From Aquatica leii (taxonomy: Eukaryota; Arthropoda; Insecta; Coleoptera; Lampyridae), in assembly GCA_035610365.1 (NCBI GenBank), contig CM069432.1:82340520-82404519 (forward strand): a DNA stretch of 64,000 bases. The letters run 5' to 3'. Below are positions 11,765 through 23,700 of the stretch, piece by piece (positions within the stretch are counted from its first letter, which is position 1; each line of letters starts with the position of its first letter). The position numbers were made by a program, and so were the translations under genes. The notes under the pieces were generated by a model, which was not told where the DNA came from, searched no databases, and saw nothing but the letters and a program-made list of their open reading frames with translations.

Positions 11765-13625
11765 TGTTTAGTGTAATAAATAAAAAATTAAGAGAGGTAA
11801 GTAATTTGATCGCGGACGGAGGTGAAGTTGACCGAAAACAGTTTCAATTTTTATATCTAGCTTAAAATATTTTGGGGTTTGAGTGCTATTTCAAAAAAAT
11901 GTAATACCTACTCCTAAATTCAGTTAAAATTGAAAATCCACGTACATTTTACCCCAGATAGCATTATATAAACATAGAATATTTATTACACATTCATTTG
12001 GATCATTGTAATATTCTCTCAAAATGCTTTGAATATTCCAACCTATTGTGGAATATTCCCATAATATGGAAATATCCGCTTTTTAATCATTCTCATAATA
12101 TTGTCCTAAGTAACACGAAACTGTCAAGAAAATCGAGGCCTACTGGTTTCAGGTGCCAAAATTATTTGTAACGTATCGATTGGGAAGGTGAAAAAAAAGA
12201 ATTATAATAGTAGATGTTTGGCTCACCATTTGGCTAGCTTTGCCGCAGATGGTTGTGGGTCGGATAATTAGACAAAAATGTTCTTTCACAAGGCACTGCC
12301 CTATGCGCTACATTTTCTTGCGGAAGAGTAAAGTACAGAACGTCTAGGCTAGAGAAAAGGAAATCCCAGACTGGCAATCCCCAAAGTACATCTCGAAATA
12401 AATCACCAGTTCTCAACAAGAAAATGACAGTTTCGTTTATTAAATAATAAAATTTTTGTTTACCTACAACAACCAACCCTATAAAGAAAAAGAAAAAGCA
12501 GGAATCGAATCGTTCGTTCGCAAAATTTCTACTGCTCGTATGGCTACGCCGCTGGTAAGGTTATACGTATGACCAACGGTATGACATAAAATAACAAAAA
12601 AATATAAAACAAGTCTAAAGTAGGCTTTGGAAGCAAATATTTTTTTAACACACTGTCGAAATTCACTAACGGTAGCTATAATTAGATACGTTCGCGTAAT
12701 TGATTGACGTCAAGTTTGCGAGCCAGATAATTATCCGGGTTGTAACATCAACTTCGACGTGCACTTCCAATTCCTTTACATTTATTGAATATTAATGCAA
12801 ACTAAATCGTAATTTTGAAATTTATGCAAACTAAGTATTAAAATTGAAGTTTATAGCAGTTAACTAATAACCTTATATACGGAGCAAAAGTAAAAATTTT
12901 TATAAGCGCATATGCTAAAGAACATCATTTATAAGTATATTAATTAATTCGTGTATCCCCAATCGAGTTAGGGTCGAGATAGCGTTCATTCCCCGATTTG
13001 TTCACCGTTGGAATAATGTGTAAGTAAATACCCTTTAGAAACTCCGGGATCATTTGACCAACTCCAACTACGTGCGGGAATATAACTTTCAAAATTGAGT
13101 TACCAAAGCATGTCGTAGCCAGCTTAATTCTTCGAATACGCCATCGGACTTAATTATAGACAGTATACCAGAAGAGTTAATTAACCGAGTACGCCAGAAG
13201 AGTTAATTAATCGTGTATGTCATAAAAGTTAATTCACTGATTATGTCATAAGACCTAAAATAACAAGGAATAGCTTGTACCTCGATACAACGTTCACCAC
13301 GTGTAAATACTAACCTATAATATGTACTGGACAGAAATATTTCTGTGCGGTTTCTACGACTCGCACATCTATAAGCCAGATGACGATTGATTACAAAATC
13401 TCATTCTCTTACCTATCCGTTTCCTTGTAATGCCGACACACGCCGCACCGCACGTGACTAAATCAAAAGTGACCCGAAATGTCTTTGGAAAATGAACTGC
13501 GCTAGCGCCATCTGACAGCATGAAACTCGAGCACAGTTTCTCGACGTTAGATATTCATACGTTGGTGATGGCAAAGTTGCCTATCCGTCAGACGAAATAA
13601 TAGCAAGTTAAAACTTAACCGTTAA
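11765..13625. other. gene-free stretch
   Basis: No supported gene. It contains a short tandem repeat at 13162-13255. Otherwise it is AT-rich sequence without recognisable structure. Confidence 0.55.
13162..13255 (+). repeat. 26-bp tandem repeat, about 3.5 copies
   Basis: Three 26-base units (13162-13187, 13188-13213, 13214-13239) share AGTTAATT near their 3' half and a variant of CCAGAA/TCATAA in the middle. A partial fourth unit follows. Confidence 0.6.
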
Positions 13626-13629
13626 AATT

Positions 13630-15214
13630 CTTTTAAGTTTCGTATTTGTGTGTTGTGTAGTGTTTGCATATCTACGAGTCCTTTTCCCCCTACTTTTCTG
13701 GTTATTGTAATTCTTTCAATGCATGAGTTGGGATGCAGTTTGCGATGTTCTGTTAATTTTATTTGTTAACTCGGTTTAGCTCTGTTAGATCCGTGTTTGA
13801 CCAATTGACGATGCCAAATGAATATGTCAAGATTGGAATTGCGTTGGCGTTTAGTTTTGATTTAAACACAAGTGTAAGCTTTTGCTTGCATCTCTTTTTG
13901 AGTTGTTGTTTAATGTGCGTGTGATTTAATACCGAGATATTTGTATGTCTCTTGTAATTCTATATTTTCAAGTGTTGCAGTGATGTTCTGTTGTTTATAT
14001 TTTCCTTTTTCTATATACAGCATTTTGCATTTGTTGATGCCAAACTCCATGCCATGTGTCTTGTGTGAATTCTTCTGTTATTTGTAGTAGTGATTGCATT
14101 TGTGTTTTGTTTTAGGCGAATATCTTTATATCGTCCATACAAAATAAGTGATTTATTGTGTGTTGTAAATTATTTTGATGTTTTATTTTGATACCGTATG
14201 TTTTTTTATTTAGTGTATTTGAGAGGGGGTTTAAGCATAAACAAAACCATAGTGCGCTGAGTGAGTCAGTCACCTTGGAAGATTCCTCCGTTAACTTTTA
14301 TGTCTTTTATTTCTATTTGTTGTTCATATGTTTGTAGCTGGTGGTATTATTTGTATTTTTTAATGTTTTTCTAGGTTTTTGTAGAATAGTTTTTCGTTTC
14401 TATTAAATTGTATGTTTTGCGTTTTTCTTTTGTTTGATTCATTGTATCTTTTTAATTTTGTCGTATAGAGTGCTAGTTTTTGTTTTAGTGTGTTTAATGC
14501 TTCTGTTGGTGTTTAGTTGTTGTTACTGTTATTTATAATGTGCTGTATGTTTTGTAACTTGTTTGGTATGGTTTCCTTTGCAATATTGTGTTAACCTTTC
14601 TAAGTCTTTTTTTATGTTGTTTATTTTGTTTTGAAGTCTTATTTGCCATTTTGATTTTGATTGTTTTCTTTTATGCTTTGTTCTGTTTTGTGTGAGTTTT
14701 TTATTTTGTGTTATAACCGTAATTGCAGCGATGTAGACTAGTAGATGTATATCCTGTATCGTGCTTGTGTTATGTAGGTACTTTTGTAGTAGTGTATTAA
14801 CTGTATTGATAATAGTATTTCTATCTTTTTTGTATATTAGTTCTGGTAGTGGTGATCTGTTTTCAGGATTGATTCCGGTCCATTTGATTATATTTGTTTC
14901 TAATTCATCGTGTATTGTTTCCATCATATTTGTATCTGTAGATCTCGACTTTGTGTGTGTGTGGGGTTTTGTTTAGTACAGTTGATGTAGCGGGTGTGTT
15001 TTGTATTGTTGTAGGTGTGGTTTGTAATGATGTTTGGGAATTGTTTTGTCGTGTATTTTTTGTGTCCAGTTGTGTAGCTATTTCTTTTTTGATGTTCTGA
15101 ATGTCTTCATCTGTTTTTTTTCTCGTTTTTGGTCGATTAACCTCTGCGGTGTAATTATGTTAGTTAATTCTAGATATGTTTCTGTAAATAAATTATAAAG
15201 TTGTGGTCGGTATC
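13630..15214 (-). pseudogene. R2/R4-like non-LTR retrotransposon, 3' part
   Basis: Minus-strand remnant of a LINE with a single RT-type Pol. In order: the block continuing from 20130 (RPQLYNLFTETYLELTNI, 15210 downward); a basic linker with KWQIRLQNKINNIKKDLERL (about 14640); RT motifs GGIFQGD and ALWFCLCLNPLS (about 14290-14225), where a 4-base TGAC duplication breaks the frame; the catalytic segment MDDIKIFA near 14150; and a thumb and C-terminal part with many stops down to about 13630. The sequence upstream of RT continues at 20130-20393 across an inserted gypsy element. Assignment to the R2/R4 group rests on motif wording only. Confidence 0.75.
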
Positions 15215-15397
15215 TGTTGTAATTGTACACATTTGTTACATCGTTTATTTTGTCCTTTCTCATCTTACATATACATTATTCTGATACACTACAAACTACA
15301 AAAAGTAACTTTGAAAAGTAACGCAACCATTTTCTTTCGTGTGAAGTTAGCAACTTACTACTACAGCTAAAGCTGTGTTTCTACTGAGGATACCACA
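15215..15397 (-). repeat. 3' LTR of the Mag-like gypsy element
   Basis: A 183-bp direct copy of 19947-20129 with no difference seen by eye. It is preceded on the minus strand by the polypurine tract. Confidence 0.92.
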
Positions 15398-15486
15398 GTT
15401 CTCCCCCACTTAACTTAATACTATCCTATTGCTTTGGAACACAAAATTAACTTAAACTTAAAGATACATTAATTTGAAAAATAAAG

Positions 15487-17170
15487 TTATAATTCATAAT
15501 CTCTTAAAAATACAGGTTGTCTCTTGGCACGCTCAGACCTCCTAAGAATAGGTAAGTCTGGTTGTTGGTCTCTGTTTGGTGTTGGTGCGTTATTTGGCAT
15601 CTCTGGAAGTTCTTCTGCAACACTTCGATTAGGTAATCTAGGAACATCAAATGTGACATATGTTGCGTTGGAATGTTTTTGTGAATGTGATTCCTTGAAG
15701 TCTCGGTGAGTTACACGGGTGGAACATAACTGGTTAATATGGCGTTTGATAATACGTCCTGAGTCTATCTTCACAAGGTAGTGACGAGAGCCCAATCTTT
15801 CTGTGACGTACCCAAATTCCCAGATTTCTCTATTTTGTTGGAACATGCGGATTTGAACTCTCTCCCCCACTGATAAGGAACGAACATGGTTTTTCACAAG
15901 CTGTGATTTCTGCGAGTGATTTGGAAAAATTGCGTCCAATTGAATTCTGATCTTGCGGCCGTAATAGAGTTCAGCCGGAGATTTACCACATGCAAGAGGA
16001 GTGGCCCGGTATTTGAACATGATTTTTTGAACTTTCTGCGATAAACTCCCTGGTTCTTCTGAAATTGATTTCAGGCGATTCTTGAAGGTTTGCACGTTCC
16101 GCTCAGCTAACCCGTTAGTTGCGGGATGACAGGGGGCAATAAATCTTTGTGACACTCCATGTGTAGAACAATATTCTTTGAATTCAGTGCTTGTAAAAGT
16201 TGTAGCATTATCCGATACAAATATTTCAGGATATCCATGAAATGAAAAAATGTCTTCTAAAAGAGCAATAGTGGAACCAGTTGTAGGTGCGTCTCGTACA
16301 ATACGGATTTCAGCCCATTTTGACTTCGCATCAACGCACACCAAGAAATGATGTCCTTGGAACGGTCCAGCATAATCCACATGAATACGTTCCCAGTTGG
16401 TCTTCGGTGGATCCCACGGGTGTACGATAACTTTCGGAGGGTTGTTGCGCAGTTTAGCGCATTCTTGACAACTTCTAACAAGTTCTTCTATGTTACGATC
16501 TAATCCAACCCAATAGACGTAACGTCTAGCTAGTTGCTTCATTTTTGTTATGCCTATGTGTGTCGCATGTAATTCCTGGAGAATAGAGGCTTGAAGAGTT
16601 TTCGGTATAACAACCCTATCGGCTCGAAATAAAATACCACGAGAAAGGGTAAACGACGAATCTACCGATTTTGTTCGAAGTTCTTTAATGATGGCTTGTA
16701 ATTCTGAGTCCTTTGTGGTTTCTTGTAAGATGATATCAGCGGTAATAGAAATATTTGAAATTTGAAATAAAGTTTCAGAGTATAAATCATCAACTTCTTG
16801 ATTAATGTACGTGTCGAATGTTTTCTGTTTTTGAACAATTGGGGCGCGAGACAAGCAATCAACATTTTCATTGTCTTTACCTTTCTTGAATCTCACTGTA
16901 TAATCAAATCCAGATAAGAATGATGCGTATCGAAGTAAGCGCGCTGAGGTCATTTGTGGCAATGCCCGATTTTGGCCAAAAATTCTGGTAAGAGGTTCAT
17001 TATCAGTGATTAGATAAAATTTCCTTCCATAAACGTAATTATAGAATCTAGTCACGGCGAATACTATGGCTAAAGCTTCGCGGTCCAACTGGCTGTAATT
17101 TTGTTCCGGAATGGGTCAGTGATCGTGAAGCATACGCTATCGGCTTTTCACTTCCATCAATTGAATGACT
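15487..17170 (-). CDS. pol: RNase H and integrase of the Mag-like gypsy element
   Basis: A 533-codon frame (from 17088) begins within RNase H (DREALAIVFAVTRFYNYVYG). The integrase follows: an HHCC zinc-binding part (HATHIGITKMKQLARRYVYW with two Cys after it), then the catalytic core with Asp in HVDYAGPF, Asp in FVSDNATTF and Glu in GLAERNVQTF, then a C-terminal domain ending QPVFLRDYEL. All three catalytic acidic residues are present. The short stretch 17089-17181 upstream connects to RT but is out of frame. Confidence 0.88.
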
Positions 17171-17181
17171 AAGTACTGCAG

Positions 17182-18154
17182 CTACTCCGCTGGGCTGGCA
17201 TCTGTTGTAAGGATAAGCGGCAGCGCTGGATCGTATGGTATGAGAACACGTTCACTGCACAGTTCTGTTTTAAGGTTGATAAAAGCTGATTCACACGCAG
17301 CGGTCCAAAAATATCGCTGGTTCTTGCACAGCAACCGTCGTAAAGGGTAACATTTTGTTGAAAAATCAGGGATGAATCGCGAGTAGTATGTTACCATGCC
17401 CAGAAATTGTCGCAATTCTTCTACATTCGAAGGACGTGGCATTTCTAACACTGCTCGAACCTTTTCTGGCGATTTGCTTATTTTGTTATATTCGATAACG
17501 TATCCCAAATATTCAGTTTTTGTTTGAAAGAACGAACATTTGTTTCTGTTTAGATGCAAATCATTTTCTGACAATCTTTGCAAACACATTCGCAAATTAG
17601 AAATGCATTCATCTTTAGTAGCGGCATGGACAATGATGTCATCGAAATATGCTTCTACGTTTGGAAGTCCACGCAGAAGTTGTGACAGGATACGATTAAA
17701 TTCCGAAGGAGCAGTCTTTATTCCGAAACTAAGTCTGTTCATTCTGTATGTTCCTTTGTGTGTGGAAATTGTTTGAATTTTACTTCCCTCTTCATCGACT
17801 TTCAAATGTAAATATGCTTTATATAAGTCTAACTTACAGAAATATCTGGAATTACGCAAGCTATTGAGAACATCTTCAATTCTTCTAATCGGAAAATTGG
17901 CTGATTCTAACCTTTCATTCACTCCAGTTTTGTAATCAACACAGATTCTAATACCTCCATCATGCTTAGGTATTACAACAAGAGGTGATCCCCAGTCACT
18001 TGTGGAAACAGGGTAATGATACCTGAATGCTCAAGTGCGTCCAATTCTTTTCAACTTGTTCTCGTAAGGAGTAAGGAACATCGCGTTCTCTGATAAAAAA
18101 TTGGTTTGGCATCCTTTCGTAGAGTAAGTGACACTTGCAAATTTGGAACACAAC
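17182..18154 (-). pseudogene. pol: reverse transcriptase region of the Mag-like gypsy element
   Basis: The RT palm is open from 17922 to 17182: FCKLDLYKAYLHLKVDEEG, then SFGIKTAPSEFNRILSQLL, then the catalytic YFDDIIV motif, then the thumb with the RQFLGMVTYYSRFIPDF pattern. The N-terminal part of RT (17923-18154) is recognisable but carries frame changes. The start of RNase H (ILTTDASPAE) is followed by a stop at 17182. Confidence 0.85.
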
Positions 18155-19723
18155 CTATCTTTTCTGAAAAATGTCTTCAAATTCTCGAAAAACATCAACT
18201 TGAAGCATTGGTGACACGTCTGAGGCAGGAGCCGGCTGGTAAGTGGTATGTTGAGTCAGTTCATCGTCAATTTTTTTTAATTCAAGATCTAGACCTCTTA
18301 TCCATTCGCGTCCAATTAGGGAATCGTGACCCTGTGGCACAATGTACAGATCAGCGCAGAGAGATTTATTTTTATATTTGACATTAACCTTAGCTTTGCC
18401 TTTGCATGGAACAAGATCTTTTGAAAATGTTCTGAATGTTACATTAGCTGGTTGAATTGCAATTCCGAGGTTGAGCTTGAAAAATTCATCTTCTGAGAGG
18501 ATAGAAAACTTCGCTCCTGAGTCGACTTCCATATTGTGTGGTTTATTATTTATGAGAACTGTAACCATATACTTTCTTGAATCAGGATTGACTTCCAGTA
18601 AGTCGAACAAGGGTTGAATAATATTGACTCCGTATGAATAACCTGCATCATCTTCATTTGAAACCTGCTTACTGTCAGCTGCTTGACTTAAGTGCGTTTT
18701 AATACAAACTTTAGCGATATGACCGTTTCTTTTACAAGACTCGCAATAGAGATTTCTTCGATCGGTGCGGCACTCACTAGATTTATGGTTATTTTTCCCA
18801 CAATTGAAGCACAAATTTTCAATTCCAAGTGCTCGATAATCTACTTTTGTCCTATTTGGCTGATTTCGATAGTCCCGTGATGATGATGAACGCGACAAGG
18901 AACGGCGAGACATCGATTTACTACGATAATTTGATATTTGGTCGCGATTACGGGGACGATTTCGACTTTTCTCACGGCGGGACCGAGAATGGCGAACCTG
19001 CGACAGTTTGTTCACGTCACTTCCGCTTTCCGACACGACCGAAGGGTTTGTTTGTTTCATTAGTTCTTTGCTTTGAATGCGCGACCCTTCTAACACAACC
19101 GCTTTGTCCACAATGTCATGAAATTTGGTAACATCCGTTTGCAGTAATTGTTCTCGAATATAATTGTCTCTTAAGCCTCGAATAAATTGTGCCCGAAGAA
19201 AAATTTCGGCAACCGATACCTTTTGTTTACACGAACACTCTACATGGAAATTACAATCTGCTAAGTTTCTTTGTAACGTGGCAACATACTCGGCGACAGA
19301 TTCTTTCTCAGCTTGATAACACGATAAAAAATAATGTTGAGCCACGACACTGTTGGTTTTTGGTGCGAGCATTTTTCTGAAATTGTCGACAAGGTCTTCG
19401 TATGGTACATCTTTGACTTGGTGATTTGGCCCCAAGAATGCTGATAAGTTATTGTAATGAATTGACCCAATTGATGCACACAGAAGTTGTGCTTTTTTTG
19501 ATGTATCGGTGACATTTTTAACAGCAAGGTGGTTATCAAATCGTTCTAGGTAGCATGTAAATTTTTCTTTTTTTGCATCGTAGTTTTCGAATGGAGCAAT
19601 ATTTAATACTGAGTCGGAAGTAGTGGCTGGTCTATTTAGAAGTTGTTCAACTAGGTGTTGCTGGGTGGTTGTAATAGTTTCGGCGAAAACCCCCAAAATT
19701 TGTTTCAGCTGTTCGGCATCCAT
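18155..19723 (-). CDS. gag: Gag-protease of the Mag-like gypsy element
   Basis: Open frame of 522 codons starting MDAEQLKQILGVFAETITTT. Roughly residues 1-220 are the Gag matrix/capsid-like region. An Arg/Ser-rich stretch around 245-290 precedes a CCHC zinc knuckle (CFNCGKNNHKSSEC) and a second knuckle-like block (CESCKRNGHIAKVC). The aspartic protease follows with active site VDSGAKFSIL near residue 405 and IGREW near its end. The frame ends just before the RT, which follows in a damaged frame. Gag packages the element RNA; the protease matures the polyprotein. Confidence 0.88.
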   Translation of the reverse strand: MDAEQLKQILGVFAETITTTQQHLVEQLLNRPATTSDSVLNIAPFENYDAKKEKFTCYLERFDNHLAVKNVTDTSKKAQLLCASIGSIHYNNLSAFLGPNHQVKDVPYEDLVDNFRKMLAPKTNSVVAQHYFLSCYQAEKESVAEYVATLQRNLADCNFHVECSCKQKVSVAEIFLRAQFIRGLRDNYIREQLLQTDVTKFHDIVDKAVVLEGSRIQSKELMKQTNPSVVSESGSDVNKLSQVRHSRSRREKSRNRPRNRDQISNYRSKSMSRRSLSRSSSSRDYRNQPNRTKVDYRALGIENLCFNCGKNNHKSSECRTDRRNLYCESCKRNGHIAKVCIKTHLSQAADSKQVSNEDDAGYSYGVNIIQPLFDLLEVNPDSRKYMVTVLINNKPHNMEVDSGAKFSILSEDEFFKLNLGIAIQPANVTFRTFSKDLVPCKGKAKVNVKYKNKSLCADLYIVPQGHDSLIGREWIRGLDLELKKIDDELTQHTTYQPAPASDVSPMLQVDVFREFEDIFQKR

Positions 19724-19946
19724 ATTTATTCAAATTGTAATAGAAATTTCGTGTGTCAGGATTGAAAAATTATTGAAAAACACAACCGTTGAGGTTTTAC
19801 GGTGTTAACGGTACTTAACGTTTAATGGGGCATTGAACTCGGCAAGTATTTGGTTGAAAAAATAATGACAAAAACACGTGCATGTACTTACGCGAGTTAC
19901 GTACGTTGTCACGTGCACTTTTATAATTTTCACATCGTCGCCAATT

Positions 19947-20129
19947 TGTTGTAATTGTACACATTTGTTACATCGTTTATTTTGTCCTTTCTCATCTTAC
20001 ATATACATTATTCTGATACACTACAAACTACAAAAAGTAACTTTGAAAAGTAACGCAACCATTTTCTTTCGTGTGAAGTTAGCAACTTACTACTACAGCT
20101 AAAGCTGTGTTTCTACTGAGGATACCACA
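19947..20129 (-). repeat. 5' LTR of the Mag-like gypsy element
   Basis: A 183-bp LTR matching 15215-15397. The primer binding site begins within three bases of its 3' border on the minus strand. Confidence 0.92.
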
Positions 20130-20393
20130 GTATCCTATTGAAATTTGTTCTAAATGTGTGGCGGTGTAGTAGCACCGCATGACAATGATGTTCATTTCTT
20201 GTCTCCATGGCATGCGTTGCCGGGGTTTTTCGTCCTTTGTGGTTATCTTTAAATTAGACAAAACACATTCGGTGGGTTCATTGTTCGTAGCCGGACCATT
20301 ATTCATTTGATCGGGCTGTTCATTCCTGCGCTGTCCCCAATCTTGACGACGCTTGTCCAAGGCTTTTATATTTCTCGTAACCTCTGTACACAC
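20130..20393 (-). pseudogene. R2/R4-like LINE, 5' part cut off by the gypsy insertion
   Basis: Upstream part of the same LINE as 13630-15214. It contains MPWRQEMNIIVMRCYYTATH and ends THLEQISIG at the insertion point. If the gypsy element and one copy of the 5-bp target duplication are ignored, the frame passes directly into the RPQLYNLF block at 15210. Upstream (20394-20520) is untranslated or lost sequence. Confidence 0.75.
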
Positions 20394-20588
20394 CAGGGGA
20401 TGGTTAGTCCCATTAGTGGTTAGCTAGGGTCCGGTCCGCATGCTCACTACGCACGTAAGGTAACATACCTCTCGTTGAGGGAGGGGGGGAGAAAAGTTAA
20501 TTTTTATTATTAGTAGTAATATTATTATGACTATTATAGAACAATATACAATACTGTTTTAAATTTAACAATAATTAAAATGATCTAT

Positions 20589-20779
20589 TTATTTAGTATA
20601 AGGCGTGCAATCAGTTGGTTCATTAAAAAATTCACTACTCTTGAAACCATCTTTATCCACACAGTACCACTGTTCGTTGATTGCGTGATATTGTTCAGGT
20701 TTGTAATTTCCAGTAGATAGACAAAGCAAATTTTGATTCAATCCAATACTTTCATAAATTTTATGATCTCTAGCGCAAT
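20589..20779 (-). CDS. thyroglobulin-repeat gene, exon 8 (terminal)
   Basis: 191 coding bases with stop. It encodes the last module, with [13 protein letters not shown] and [20 protein letters not shown], and ends TPYTK. The acceptor is TTTTCTTAG. It is duplicated at 54075-54265. Confidence 0.88.
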
Positions 20780-23700
20780 CTAAGAAAAACACTTAGTAAA
20801 CATCAATCGTTATGTCATTAAAACAAAATACTTACAACAATTCAAATTGGCCAAATTACCATCTATTGATGCAGCATACCCTTCTATTACACTATTATCT
20901 ATCCATTTACAATAAGCCCTAAAATAGTTTTATTTAATATTCATATTAAAGTAATGACTTAGATACTTTTAAATAGACAAATCAAAGATTTTGATAAGAC
21001 TAATATATACGTTATATACAATCAGTTTAGTAGGTATACACAGTGGCGGCTACGCCGTTAGATCATTTCGTCAATAACTCTCCAAAAAATACTAAAAATA
21101 ATGCTACTTTACGCTAAAAAGATTATAATAATCATTTCACCTATTCCAAAGATAGACAAGCTGATTTTAAACACAAAAAACTTTTATTAAGTAAGAATGC
21201 GTTTTTAAAGTTTTAATGCTGGCCCTTCTCTAGCATTGGTCACCAGCCGTCATAGCAGTTAACGGTTTATCACACAATCCAAAAACAACATCTTCTGGTG
21301 ACGACGGAGTGTTGTTCAACCCCAATATATTTAATTGTTCCTAATGAACCAGATTACAAATTTGCTAACTTTTTATAGCACCCGTTATGAAATTTGCTAA
21401 TACATGTATTTAAAAATTTCGATTTTAATCTTATTAAATAAAAAAATAGTTTACAAATTTAAAACGTTTTTGCAAGAAAAACCTCAAGATTGAAAACGCT
21501 TTGTCATTGGCGTGACAAAATTGCTGAACAGACCTATCTAAACTGTTGTCAGTTCACTGTCAGTGTCCTACAGAAACCATTTTAATTTTTTTTAATACTG
21601 AATTTTAGTAATAAGGTAGATCTGCGGATTATTATGTAACGAATTTTAAAATTAATTAAATTTAACGATATTTAAGAAAAACACTTACACTAATTTATAT
21701 TACAATCACTCGAAAAATAATGTCCGCGGATAACTTCCGTTTATCTAAAAACTGACACTTGTGTACGTTTATAATTCGTTATATTTATCTTAACCACGCA
21801 TGTATCACTTGTTTATTTAAACATCTTCTTAACACTTCCGACTTCGAATAACTGCCCTATGCTCACTTTAAATCGTTTTTATATATTTCCGCTATCTTTC
21901 GAGAATTTTCTACATCCTTTCGGAAACGTTCTAAAATTTGATAATAAGTTCGTGGACGTTCTCGAACTTGACAATAACTTCACGAACGTTTTAATCAAGT
22001 CTCTTCATACAATTGAATTTAACAGTAACTGTATGACATAACTGACAGTACGCTAGATTACCTTGTGACTAAATTTTGATTCAGAAAAAAAAATTAACAA
22101 AAAAAGAACCGACTTCAAAAAAATTTATCAAATAAAATGTATTAAAAAGTAAGAAATAATTATATAGATACAATTAAACGACAAAATTTTTATTTACAAG
22201 AAATTTCTTTTTGAGGTCGATACCATGTATGACATTGGTGTAAGATTAGGTTTAATTTTGAACATTAACTTTGGCAGTTGTAATAGTAAAATCGAATGTG
22301 ATTAGGATCGACATCAAAAAGTAATGTCATGTAAACAAAAATTTTACTTTTTACTGTAACCGAATGAAATCATTATTTTTTACTTTAAAGTGAATTTTAT
22401 TTGATGCATTTTGTGAAGTCGGTATTTTTGTTAAGAAATATTTATTCTTTTTTTAGTGTTGTTAACAATAGCAACATATAATATAATAAAAAATATATAA
22501 ATGAGTCGTGTAGAATACGGGTTCAGTAAAGTTAAGTTCAACAATACGCTTATTAAGTTACTTTGGTCAAGAAGCAACTATGTCAATAGTTCCTTGAGTT
22601 ACTTACTAAACAATTTTGAGACATTTTGAGACTTTGAGAGCCTTGTAGTATCTGTTCAAACAATAAAATGTTGTATTCTACTCGTTCCTATCTAAATTGG
22701 GCGTCCAATTTACACAGGAACTCGTTAAATAAATAACTATTAATATATTTTATAATATGTATATTACTATGGTAGTCCATACCACACCTAATTTAAATCT
22801 CAATCAGTCAAATTAAATTTAAAGAAAACTAAGTACTTACTGTGCAGATACGATCTGGTAGTATCCATAATTTCCGTCATCGTCGCACATAATATGTGGA
22901 AAATTGATTTGAGGTGTTCCGTGCAAATTAAATTCGTACAATATTTTTTTTTGGGCATATTCTTCGCTTTCGCACGGTCTCATATACGTTTTTCCGTGTT
23001 CTTCCTCGGAATCTAAAGCACCAAAACAAAAATTGAGTTTTTATTCTCCTAGAACTAAGAAAGAAAAGTAATTTATTTAAAAAACTAATTTTAGATTAAA
23101 AAAAACATTTTTATTTCGTAAAACACTTTCATGTAGATAGAATACAAATATTGCTAATATTTATTACACAATCAAAAGATAAACTGCTATCACAGCATAA
23201 ATAACAATCAGCAGACTAACCATCGACCTGGCAACATCGGAAAGCTACGCTTCCCTCTGGACGAGTAATCTGCATACTTTTGCAATGTGTTTGTCTCAAA
23301 CATATAGAAAAGGAAGTACATTTGTTTATGTTTACGGTACGCACTACTTGTCAATTTATGTTGACATACTTATAACCTCAAATTTTAGAATGGATTCTAG
23401 CAGCATTATTTGAAGTGCGTAGATTTTAAAATCAATTGAATCAAACGTTAAACATAGAATATAAATACAATGCATCTTTAGCTTGTAGTAGGAGTATGTA
23501 AAAGTAAACAAACAAAATGGTCGTTTGACAAGTAGTGCGTACCGTTTTTTTTACAAATACTGTTTCCATCTCTTACAATGTTGTGTACACTATTCACCTT
23601 GTGAGTACTTGTCCAGCGAAAAGCATAGCTTTGTGTTGTTGCCAGGTCGATGAGGCTAACTTTCGTTGGCGACAACTGTTTGCGCATTCCGTTGCGCACG

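Larger units (their letters stand above)
15215..20129 (-). mobile_element. complete Ty3/gypsy LTR retrotransposon (Mag-like), inserted in a LINE
   Basis: Element of 4,915 bp on the minus strand. It has two 183-bp LTRs (15215-15397 and 19947-20129), which look identical by eye, start TGTGG and end CAACA. It has a 5-bp target duplication GTATC (15210-15214 and 20130-20134), a primer-binding-site-like TGGCGACGATGTGA directly after the 5' LTR, and a purine-rich tract GTGGGGGAGAAC directly before the 3' LTR. The internal order is gag, protease, RT, RNase H, integrase. Identical LTRs imply recent insertion, yet the Pol frame already has breaks near 17100 and 17930-18150. Confidence 0.92.

Noticed and set aside
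12234..12476. 80-codon minus-strand frame
   Set aside because: No family signature and ordinary composition for non-coding sequence here.
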